A stretch of DNA of 64,000 nucleotides from Kribbella capetownensis. Lineage in GTDB: Bacteria; Actinomycetota; Actinomycetes; Propionibacteriales; Kribbellaceae. The stretch spans positions 372,001 through 436,000 of the forward strand of contig NZ_SJKD01000001.1 in assembly GCF_004331485.1 (NCBI RefSeq), read 5' to 3'. This document shows, in pieces, positions 57,350 through 64,000 of the stretch. The position numbers and the translations under genes are program-made. The notes under the pieces are model-generated. The model saw only the letters and a list, made by a program, of their open reading frames with translations. It searched no databases and was not told where the DNA came from. How positions within the stretch are numbered: position 1 is the first letter of the stretch; each line of letters opens with the position of its first letter.

Positions 57350-59679
57350 GCGCCGTCTGGCCGGTGTCGCGAGCAGCGGTACGACGGCGGAGGCTGCAGA
57401 CGATCGTGATCGGTGTGGTTGTCGCATTGTCGACAACGATGATCGTGGTGGCGCTCGGACTCCTCGCGGCGTCGAGTGGTCCCTTCGACCAGGCGTACAC
57501 CCGGCAGAGCGGTGCCCACCTGGCCGCGTCGTACGACCGGACCAAGGTCACGGACGCGCAGCTCACCGAAGCGAGCAAGCCAGCAGAGGCAGTGGCCGGT
57601 CCGTTCGCCATGGCGACGGTCGCGCTGGGCTCGGGGCAGCAACCCGGTCAGCCTGATTCGATGGTGACCGTCGGGCGGGCGGATTCCGGTGGGCCGGTGG
57701 ACCGGCTGAACGTATGGAAGGGCCGGTGGGCGGACAAGCCGGGCGAGATCGTGCTGAACCGGAACCCGGTCGAGTCGAGCAACGGACCCGGGGCCATGAC
57801 GTTGGACTCCAAGCTCACGGTCGCGAACGGTGGGCCGACGCTGACGGTCGTCGGGTTCGCGTACAGCGTGAGCATGTCGGCCGATGCCTGGGTCGTTCCG
57901 GAGCAGATGACGGCGTTGCATCCGACGGCGAGTCAGATGTTGTACCGCTTCGCCGATGCCGCGACGAACGAGCAGATCACCGCCGGCCAGACCGCCGTGA
58001 CGACCGGACTGCCGTCGGGGGCTCTGCTGGGGACGCAGTCTTACCTTGCATTGAAGGCACTTGCGACTGGTGAACCGAACACATTCGTGCCGTTCCTGAT
58101 GGTGTTCGGTTGGCTCGGACTGGCGGTGGCCGCGCTGATCGTGGTCAACGTGGTCAGCGGTGCGGTGGTGGCCGGCTTCAAGCACATCGGCGTACTGAAG
58201 GCGCTCGGGTTCACGCCCACGCAGGTGATGACGGTCTATCTGGCGATGATCTCGATCCCGGCGATCGTCGGGTGCGCACTCGGGGTCGTCGCGGGCAATC
58301 TGCTCGCGGAGTCCTTGCTGACAAGGGCTTTCGAGAATTACGGCGCCGGCGGCATCGGCGTACCGCTGTGGGTGGACGTGGCTGCGATGGTCGGCGTACC
58401 TGTCCTGGTCGCGTTGTCCGCATTCGTACCCGCACTCCGCGCACGCAGTTTGTCGGCAGCGCAGGCAATCAGCGCGGGCAGTGCTCCTCGTGCCGGACGC
58501 GGTCTGCGTGCGCAGCGCTGGTTGAGCGGCATCCGGCTGCCGCGGCCGGTCAGCCTTGGCCTCGGTCTGCCGTTCGCACGCCCGGCGCGCAGTGCGCTGA
58601 CGCTGGCTGCCGTCGTACTGGGGGTGACAAGCGTGACGCTGGCGGTGGGGCTCGGGACGTCGCTGACCAACTACCAGACGGCCGCCAGCCGCGTGGGGGC
58701 GGTCGACCTGACCATGTTCGCGGGTACGTCGGGACCGCAGCCACCGTCGGAGGACGGGCCGCCGGTCGCGAAGTTGAGCGATCCGGAGGACGAGGCGCTG
58801 CTGCGGTCCACCGCGGGAGCGCAGTACGTGACGGCGAGTGCGGACCTCCCGATGCGGTTGGCCGGGACGAGTCAGGACCTGCGAGTGTCCTTCTATCGTG
58901 GGGATTTCGAGCACCTTGGCTACCGGCTGCTGGAGGGGCAGTGGTTCGACGGACCGGGGCAGGTGGTCGTGTCCGAGCGGTTCCTGCGGCAGCGGGCGCT
59001 TGCCGTCGGCGACACGATCACGCTGGACTCGCAGGGCAAGAGCGTTCGGGTGCGGATCGTCGGCAAGGCCCTCTACAACTCGGGCGAAGAGGTGCTGTCC
59101 AACTGGGCGACTCTGCAACTCGTCGCACCCGAGACGCGGGCGCAGTTGTACGAGGTCCAGCTCCAGCCGGGCACTGACCTCGGCACGTACGTCGAGGCGG
59201 TGCAGGCCGGCGATTCGGGGCTGCAGCAGACATCGGGTCAGGACGCGGGCACGTTTGTGACGGCCGTCCTGGTGACCGTCATCCTGCTGACCTTGATGCT
59301 CGGGACCGTGGCCGCGCTGGGCGTGTTCAACACCGTCGTACTGAACACCCGCGAGCGGCGGCGCGACCTCGGGATGCTCAAGTCGATCGGTATGACGCCG
59401 GCCCAGGTGACGTTGATGGACGTGACGTCGATGGCCGCGCTGGGGGCGATCGGGGGATTGCTGGGCATCCCGCTCGGCATTGTTGCGCACCGGCTGGTCG
59501 TTCCGGCGATGGCGAACGGCGCGCAGGTCGACGTACCCGACTTCATGCTCGACGTGTATCCGCCCCAACTCCTCGCTGTGCTGGTCTTGGCCGGCATCGT
59601 CATCGCCGGCCTCGGTGCGTTGCTCCCGGCTCGCTCGGCGGCCCGGACGACGATCGCCGAGGTTCTGCACAACGAGTAA
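57346..59679 (+). CDS. FtsX-like ABC permease, duplicated (8+ TM)
   Basis: 777 residues from GTG 57346. Two tandem FtsX-type units: an N-terminal helix (TIVIGVVVALSTTMIVVALG), an extracytoplasmic domain of about 200 residues, then three helices (VFGWLGLAVAALIVVNVVSGAVV and on); after about 390 the pattern repeats (LTLAAVVLGVTSVTLAVG, a second outer domain, then VLVTVILLTLMLGTVAALGVF and two more). Cytoplasmic RRRRLQ and TRERRRDLGMLKSIGMTPAQV are standard for the family. It is thought to export or expel peptides or lipoprotein-like substrates; the two-component system beside it suggests response to a cell-envelope stress. Confidence 0.92.
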   Translation: MSAVWPVSRAAVRRRRLQTIVIGVVVALSTTMIVVALGLLAASSGPFDQAYTRQSGAHLAASYDRTKVTDAQLTEASKPAEAVAGPFAMATVALGSGQQPGQPDSMVTVGRADSGGPVDRLNVWKGRWADKPGEIVLNRNPVESSNGPGAMTLDSKLTVANGGPTLTVVGFAYSVSMSADAWVVPEQMTALHPTASQMLYRFADAATNEQITAGQTAVTTGLPSGALLGTQSYLALKALATGEPNTFVPFLMVFGWLGLAVAALIVVNVVSGAVVAGFKHIGVLKALGFTPTQVMTVYLAMISIPAIVGCALGVVAGNLLAESLLTRAFENYGAGGIGVPLWVDVAAMVGVPVLVALSAFVPALRARSLSAAQAISAGSAPRAGRGLRAQRWLSGIRLPRPVSLGLGLPFARPARSALTLAAVVLGVTSVTLAVGLGTSLTNYQTAASRVGAVDLTMFAGTSGPQPPSEDGPPVAKLSDPEDEALLRSTAGAQYVTASADLPMRLAGTSQDLRVSFYRGDFEHLGYRLLEGQWFDGPGQVVVSERFLRQRALAVGDTITLDSQGKSVRVRIVGKALYNSGEEVLSNWATLQLVAPETRAQLYEVQLQPGTDLGTYVEAVQAGDSGLQQTSGQDAGTFVTAVLVTVILLTLMLGTVAALGVFNTVVLNTRERRRDLGMLKSIGMTPAQVTLMDVTSMAALGAIGGLLGIPLGIVAHRLVVPAMANGAQVDVPDFMLDVYPPQLLAVLVLAGIVIAGLGALLPARSAARTTIAEVLHNE

Positions 59680-59731
59680 GAGGGTTCTCAGACGCCCTCT
59701 AATGTCGGCGGCCGTTGATAAGAAGTCGGGC

Positions 59732-60505
59732 ATGACTGATCGGGCGCGTGTGGTGGTATCTGTGACGGCGTCGGTGGACGGCCGGGTGACGCTCGGGCGC
59801 GACCGGCTGCTGCTGTCGGAGGAGGCTGGGCGTGTATGGCGCTCGATGCAGCCGGATGGTGCGGACGCGGTGTACGCGGCGCGGAACGCTCTGCTCGAGG
59901 AGTTGTACGCGCCGACCGCGATCCTCGAGGGCAGCGGCACCTTCGTCACCGAGGATGCCGCGCCGCTGGAGCTTCCACCGGCGGCCGACGACGGACTGTA
60001 CGAGGACTATCTGCCGCCGGAGGTCGTTGAACACCCAGACCACCGCAAGTGGTTCACGGTCGTGGACGGTCGCGGTCGCGTGCACTGGGATCAGAAAGGC
60101 GGCGAGGGCATTGATCTCCTGCTCCTCGTCGCCCGCGCGACCCCACCGTCGTACCTCGCCTATCTCCGCCACGAAACCATCCCCTACCTGGTCGCCGGCG
60201 ACGATCGCGTCGACCTCGCGTTGGCGCTCCGCAGCATGCGCGACGCCCTCGGCGTCACCCACGTCATCTCAGAAGCCGGTGGCACCCTGAACGGCACCCT
60301 CCTGCGCGCCAACCTGATCGACGAACTCCACCTCGTCCTCCTCCCCACCGCCATCGGCGGCCGCGGAGTCCCCACCATCTTCGACGGCCCCGAACTGACT
60401 CTCGACCAATCACCAACCCAACTCCGCCTCCTCACCAGCAACACAACCCCCGAAGGAATTCTCAGCCTGCGTTACGAAATCCTGGGAGACTCCTCGGATG
60501 GATGA
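59732..60505 (+). CDS. RibD C-terminal/DHFR-like reductase
   Basis: Predicted 257 residues from ATG 59732 (MTDRARVVVSVTASVDGRV); ATG 59702 is an in-frame alternative, and the frame extends far upstream through the permease gene without support. Pyrimidine-reductase fold: VVVSVTASVDGRVTLGRDRLLLSEE, ADAVYAARNALLEELYAPTAILEGSG, VTHVISEAGGTLNGTLLRANLIDELHLVLLPTAIGGRG and LRLLTSNTTPEGILSLRYEIL. It probably reduces a flavin/pterin-like substrate with NADPH. The gene end overlaps the next methyltransferase start by eight bases. Confidence 0.88.
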   Translation: MTDRARVVVSVTASVDGRVTLGRDRLLLSEEAGRVWRSMQPDGADAVYAARNALLEELYAPTAILEGSGTFVTEDAAPLELPPAADDGLYEDYLPPEVVEHPDHRKWFTVVDGRGRVHWDQKGGEGIDLLLLVARATPPSYLAYLRHETIPYLVAGDDRVDLALALRSMRDALGVTHVISEAGGTLNGTLLRANLIDELHLVLLPTAIGGRGVPTIFDGPELTLDQSPTQLRLLTSNTTPEGILSLRYEILGDSSDG

Positions 60506-61253
60506 GGTGGTGCGGGGTAATCGGGTGGTGTGGGAACGGGCCTCGGGCAAGCATGTTCGGGAGTACGACGAACTGTTGGCGCAGGCTCGGGACGGGGGGC
60601 GGTTGTTTGCGCGGGAGGCGGAGTTGTTGGGGCCGTTGCTCGCCGATCGGCCTGTGGTTGTGCACTTTCAGAGCGGGCATGGGCTGGATGACGTGGCGTT
60701 GCTGAACGGTGGGGCGTCGCGGGTGATCGGGGTGGACTACAGCTCGGTCGCGGCGGGGGCGGCTCAGCGGCGTGCGGTCGAGCTGGGGGTTGCCTGCCGG
60801 TACGTCGTCGCCGAGGTTCCCGGCGTACCCGTGAAGGACGGGTCTGTCGACCTCGTCTACACGGGCAAGGGTGCGTTGATCTGGATGCGCGATATCGGTG
60901 CGTGGGCGCGGGATGTGGCTCGAGTACTGCGGCCGGGCGGGAGCCTGTTCGTGTACGAGGCGCACCCGACGGTTCCGCTGTGGACCTGGGACGAGGACGA
61001 GCCGCGGATCCGGCCGGACCGCAGCTACTTCGCCGAGACCAACGTCAACGACACGTTCCCCGGCAACGGCGCCCGCGAATGGCAGTGGAACCTCGGCCAC
61101 ATCGTCACCGCACTCGTGGCGGCCGGCCTGCGCCTCGACGTACTGGAGGAGTACGCCGAACCGTTCTGGCGACCCGCCGACGGCACCAAGGCAGCCGCCT
61201 GGTCCGGCCGGCTCCCCAACTCCTACGCCCTAGTCGCTCACCGGCCCGCCTGA
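60498..61253 (+). CDS. class I SAM-dependent methyltransferase
   Basis: 251 residues, ATG 60498, overlapping the reductase stop by eight bases. AdoMet motif I is degenerate (VVVHFQSGHGLDDVALLNGGASRVIGVDYSSVAA), while YVVAEVPGVPVKDGSVDLVYTGKGALIWMRDIGAWARDVARVLRPGGSLFVYEAHP is clear. The close coupling suggests joint action with the RibD-like reductase. Similar pairs occur in many actinobacteria without known function. Convergent with, and overlapping by 24 bases, the next gene. Confidence 0.85.
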   Translation: MDEVVRGNRVVWERASGKHVREYDELLAQARDGGRLFAREAELLGPLLADRPVVVHFQSGHGLDDVALLNGGASRVIGVDYSSVAAGAAQRRAVELGVACRYVVAEVPGVPVKDGSVDLVYTGKGALIWMRDIGAWARDVARVLRPGGSLFVYEAHPTVPLWTWDEDEPRIRPDRSYFAETNVNDTFPGNGAREWQWNLGHIVTALVAAGLRLDVLEEYAEPFWRPADGTKAAAWSGRLPNSYALVAHRPA

Positions 61254-62063
61254 CTTGCGGCCCTGGATCACGAGGTACTCGGACGGCAGTACGACGCCAC
61301 TCCCGCTCGGACTGCCGTCCCGCGTGAACAGGTCGACCAGGTCTGCCCGCAGAGCCGGCCACCGATCACCCAATGCCTGCCGCGCCAGCATGACCGGGCC
61401 GAACTTCGTCCCGTAGCAATCGGCCGCGGCCTCCGGCGACTCGTGCTGAAGCCCGGCGAGCTCACGGCTGAACTCGAGCTCGATCCCGGTGCCTTCGAAC
61501 ATCTCCCGGACGTGGTCCTCGTCGCCCCAGGCCAGTGGTGGATCGGCGAACTCCGGCGCGGGCGGGACATACCCAGCGACCACGCGGAAGAACTCGCCGA
61601 TCGACCCTTCCGGCGTCCAGGCGCACAGTCCGATCCGGCCGCCCGACCGAAGTACCCGGGCGATCTCGTCGGCGACGACCTCGTGCCGGGGCGCGAACAT
61701 GCACCCGAACGTCGACAGTACGACGTCGAAATGCTCATCTGCGAAGGGCAGCTCCTCGGCATCCCCTTCGATCCATTCGATCTCGCGATCCCCCGCACGT
61801 TCGCGCGCCGTCGCGAGCATCGCGGGCGTCAGATCCAGCCCGGTGACCCGTGCTCCCGCCGCCGCGGCCGGAATCGTCGCGTTCCCGGTCCCACAGGCCA
61901 CGTCCAGTACGTCCTCACCACGCTGAACGGCGACCGTCCGCACCAGCCGCGCTCCGGCCTCGTACAGCCCCTCTTCCTGCAGCATCGCGTCATAGTCCCC
62001 GGTGGACCAGGTGTCACGCACCGATTCCTTGTACTGCGCCAGCAGCTCCATGCTCAGCAGCAT
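61230..62063 (-). CDS. UbiE-like SAM-dependent methyltransferase
   Basis: 277 residues from ATG 62063 (ATG 62051 is also possible). AdoMet motif I is VLDVACGTGNATIPAAAAGARVTGLDLTPAML. IEGDAEELPFADEHFDVVLSTFGCMFAPRHEVVADEIARVLRSGGRIGLCAWTPEG follows, the Methyltransf_11 pattern. Substrate unknown; such proteins often act on polyketide or quinone-like acceptors. Minus strand, 41 bases downstream of the TPR/LuxR regulator stop, so possibly its co-transcribed neighbour. Confidence 0.88.
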   Translation of the reverse strand: MLLSMELLAQYKESVRDTWSTGDYDAMLQEEGLYEAGARLVRTVAVQRGEDVLDVACGTGNATIPAAAAGARVTGLDLTPAMLATARERAGDREIEWIEGDAEELPFADEHFDVVLSTFGCMFAPRHEVVADEIARVLRSGGRIGLCAWTPEGSIGEFFRVVAGYVPPAPEFADPPLAWGDEDHVREMFEGTGIELEFSRELAGLQHESPEAAADCYGTKFGPVMLARQALGDRWPALRADLVDLFTRDGSPSGSGVVLPSEYLVIQGRKSGGPVSD

Positions 62064-62104
62064 CGACCAGCCGGCGATCCGACCGCTTCACCTGTTCAGG
62101 CCAT

Positions 62105-63712
62105 CTACAACAGACCCAGCTGAGTGGCTCGGGACACGGCCGCGGCGCGCGTCGAGCAGTCCAGCCGCGTGTAGATGTTGGCCACATGCCGATGCACGGT
62201 GTGCTCGCTGATCACTAGGCGACCGGCGATCTCGCGATCTCCCAGGCCGCCAGCGATCAGACGCAGGACTTCGACCTGCCGCAAGCTCAGCACCGTGCCT
62301 TGCAGACCGAGCGAGGTCAGCAATTCGGCCTGATCCCGTCTCGGCACGGCGACCGCTTCAAGCGCCGTACGGGCCTCTCGACGAGCCGCATCGGTGCGGC
62401 CGAGCGCCAGCAGGCTCCGCGCGAGCTCCAACCGGGCATGCCCTGCCTCGAAGGGAGCCATGCCGTCGAGCAGGTCGACCGCATCCTCGAAGCACCCGCA
62501 CGCCTTCGCATGATCGCCGGCCGCAGCGGCCTGAAGTCCCTCACCGAACCGCGCCGCCGCACGCAACGGCGGCGTAGCTACCGTCGCCGCGATCGAGCCG
62601 AACTCGGCCAGATGGATCGCCGCCGACTCGTTGTCACCCAAGGCCGTCTCGGCCCGGACGAGAAGCTCGAGCGGCCAAGCGCGAGCAACCGATCCCGCCG
62701 GAATCCGCCGCAACATCCGATCCAGCACGTCCCGCGCGGCGGCCGGGTCGTTCCGATCGAGGCAGAGCTCGGCCACTCCGCGCTTGGCGAGCGGATGCGA
62801 CGCGACCTCGTCGAACAGCGCCGCTGCCTCAGCCGCCCGACCTTGCCGTCGCCGAAGCTCAGCAAGACGTACGACGGCCTCGGCCCGCCAGTACGGGCGT
62901 TTCGCGGTCAGGTCTTCGCGAGCACCGATCAACTCCAGCTCGGCCTCGCTCCACCGACCGTGCCAACTGAGGATGGCCGCATAGTGCGCCCGGCAGACAC
63001 CGGTGACGAAGCGGGCCTCCATCCGTCGACTGAACTCCTCGATCTGCCGGCACCACTGCGCGCCGCGCTCGTAGTCGCGAATCTCCTCACACGCGGACAT
63101 CAGCCGGCAACACGTCCACGCGGCCGGCGCGAGGCTCTCGTACTCCCCGCCGAGCGCGGCCGCCGTCGCCTCGTCAAGACAGCGCATCCCCTGCTCGACG
63201 GCGCCGTCCTCCACCAGGGCAAGGCCCTCGGTGGCCAGGCTGAACATCTCCAGATCCACCGCGCCATGCCGCCGGCCGAGCTCGCGGGCTTCACCGGCCA
63301 GTTCCCGCGCGCGCTCGGTGTCATGGCCTCCGAGCGCGGCGTGCGCTTCGAACACTCGGAGCCATCCGAGCTCCGGACAGGACTCCAACTCGTCGAGCAG
63401 CCGCGCGGCCCGGTTGAACCATCCCTCGGCAACCGCCCCAGCGCCGTAGAACTCGTTGTGATCGTCGCCGAGCCACAACGCCATCCTGGCCGCGCCCCGC
63501 GCATCACCCGCCTGCCGATACAGCCGGTACGCCTGCTCCCGCGCATCCAGGCACGCAGCGGCGTCCTCGAGCCACCAGGTCGCCCAGCTCAGTCCCTCCA
63601 ACGCCTCAGGAGTGACCGCCGCCTCCAAGGCGGCCTCGAACCGAGCGCGGGCGACCGGCCAGGCCCCCTGCGAAAGCGCAACCCGGCCAGCCTCGACAGC
63701 CTCGGCGTACAT
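62105..63712 (-). CDS. LuxR-family regulator with TPR-like helical domain
   Basis: 535 residues, ATG 63712. The long N-terminal part is a helical repeat domain of MalT/SARP type: GRVALSQGAWPVARARFEAALEAAVTPEALEGLSWATWWLEDAAACLDAREQAYRLYRQAGD and many similar 35-residue units. No P-loop ATPase (NACHT) domain is present, unlike full-size LAL regulators. The C-terminal helix-turn-helix is LSLRQVEVLRLIAGGLGDREIAGRLVISEHTVHRHVANIYTRLDCSTRAAAV. Effector and targets unknown. Divergent from a TetR gene. Confidence 0.9.
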   Translation of the reverse strand: MYAEAVEAGRVALSQGAWPVARARFEAALEAAVTPEALEGLSWATWWLEDAAACLDAREQAYRLYRQAGDARGAARMALWLGDDHNEFYGAGAVAEGWFNRAARLLDELESCPELGWLRVFEAHAALGGHDTERARELAGEARELGRRHGAVDLEMFSLATEGLALVEDGAVEQGMRCLDEATAAALGGEYESLAPAAWTCCRLMSACEEIRDYERGAQWCRQIEEFSRRMEARFVTGVCRAHYAAILSWHGRWSEAELELIGAREDLTAKRPYWRAEAVVRLAELRRRQGRAAEAAALFDEVASHPLAKRGVAELCLDRNDPAAARDVLDRMLRRIPAGSVARAWPLELLVRAETALGDNESAAIHLAEFGSIAATVATPPLRAAARFGEGLQAAAAGDHAKACGCFEDAVDLLDGMAPFEAGHARLELARSLLALGRTDAARREARTALEAVAVPRRDQAELLTSLGLQGTVLSLRQVEVLRLIAGGLGDREIAGRLVISEHTVHRHVANIYTRLDCSTRAAAVSRATQLGLL

Positions 63713-63750
63713 GAGGACCTCCTATCCCGCCGTCACCGGCGGCGCAAGGG

Positions 63751-63764
63751 TTGACAATGTCTAC
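63751..63764. promoter_or_regulatory. possible operator/promoter TTGACAATGTCTA
   Basis: TTGACA lies at 63751-63756, and TTGACAATGTCTA is partly symmetrical (TGACA...TGTC). It fits a TetR-type operator overlapping the promoter of either divergent gene. The short distance (52 bases) makes shared control likely. Confidence 0.35.
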
Positions 63765-64000
63765 GTGACTGCCATCCCGTTGCGTGAGCGGCTGATCGAG
63801 GCCGGCGTCGAACTGCTCGAGGAAGAAGGGCTGGCGAATCTCTCGCTGCGCGCGATCACGCGTCGTACCGGCGTCTCGCACGGCGCACCGCGGCGCTACT
63901 TCCCCACCCACAACGCGCTGCTCGCCGCCATCGCCGCCACCGGTCTGACTGACCTCGCGAGTCGTCTCCAAGCCGACGGCGTACGCCGTGGGTCCCCTGA
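63765..64000 (+). CDS. TetR-family transcriptional regulator (cut by window end)
   Basis: Starts at GTG 63765 and runs off the window, so only about 78 residues are visible. The N-terminal DNA-binding domain is clear: LRERLIEAGVELLEEEGLANLSLRAITRRTGVSHGAPRRYFPTHNALLAAIAATGL, the classic TetR helix-turn-helix. The ligand domain is outside the window. Divergent from the TPR/LuxR regulator. Confidence 0.85.
   Translation, partial: MTAIPLRERLIEAGVELLEEEGLANLSLRAITRRTGVSHGAPRRYFPTHNALLAAIAATGLTDLASRLQADGVRRGSP

Noticed and set aside
57232..59949. Minus-strand open frame of about 905 codons opposite the ABC permease
   Set aside because: Shadow of the permease gene: extremely rich in Arg, His and Gln with no family pattern, and spanning three genes on the other strand.

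Overview
The window reads as chromosomal DNA of a high-GC actinobacterium. Codon third positions are almost all G or C, GTG starts and 1-8 base gene overlaps are frequent, and several genes look leaderless. The core order dnaX - ybaB - recR - DUF5063 - aspartokinase - aspartate-semialdehyde dehydrogenase is typical of Actinobacteria. The mix of F420-type, mycothiol-type DinB, ECF41 and RibD-like genes suggests Nocardioidales/Kribbella-like soil bacteria, but the genus is an inference.

Left part (1410-17566, all minus strand): one tightly packed 14-gene operon for an exported cell-surface polysaccharide. It contains a complete set of the five enzymes that make UDP-2,3-diacetamido-2,3-dideoxy-mannuronic acid in Pseudomonas (WbpA-, WbpI-, WbpB-, WbpE- and WbpD-like). 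It also has several glycosyltransferases (one a two-module fusion whose second half is a paralogue of another gene in the operon), a membrane acyltransferase, one protein of unknown function with a long low-complexity linker, and a two-gene ABC exporter of the TagGH/Wzm-Wzt type. A frameshifted Tat-signal gene lies beyond its 3' end (9-1015), and a 1.2-kb gene-poor stretch with an orphan TrmB/LuxR-like regulator lies at its 5' end.

Middle part (19877-45775): the conserved block asd-ask, recR, ybaB, dnaX, nadE, SRP RNA and tRNA-Ser, interrupted by accessory genes. Between ask and DUF5063 sit an ArsR regulator, a RibD/DHFR-like protein, an MFS transporter, DNA polymerase IV (with an SOS box over its start codon), a GNAT, a LUD-domain protein paired with an ECF41 sigma factor, a Ser/Thr kinase and a protein of unknown function. 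After dnaX come a doubly frameshifted secreted-protein gene, a nucleotidyltransferase, an acyl-CoA ligase, and a MarR-controlled lactonase operon with a perfect operator between its -35 and -10 boxes. An F420-type oxidoreductase and an unusual GNAT-SET fusion follow. A cluster of DnaA-box-like sites lies between ybaB and the DUF2461 gene.

Right part (46019-64000): small accessory genes (mycothiol-type proteins, Tat-exported and lipoprotein genes, nucleotide kinase, nucleotidyltransferase, several methyltransferases, DUF899), a two-component system divergent from a MacB-like ABC exporter, a second RibD-like gene, a TPR/LuxR regulator, and a TetR gene cut by the window end. Three genes carry apparent frameshifts, four in all, most easily explained by base indels. 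Either the sequence has indel errors or these genes are decaying. No CRISPR array, transposase or prophage gene was seen.
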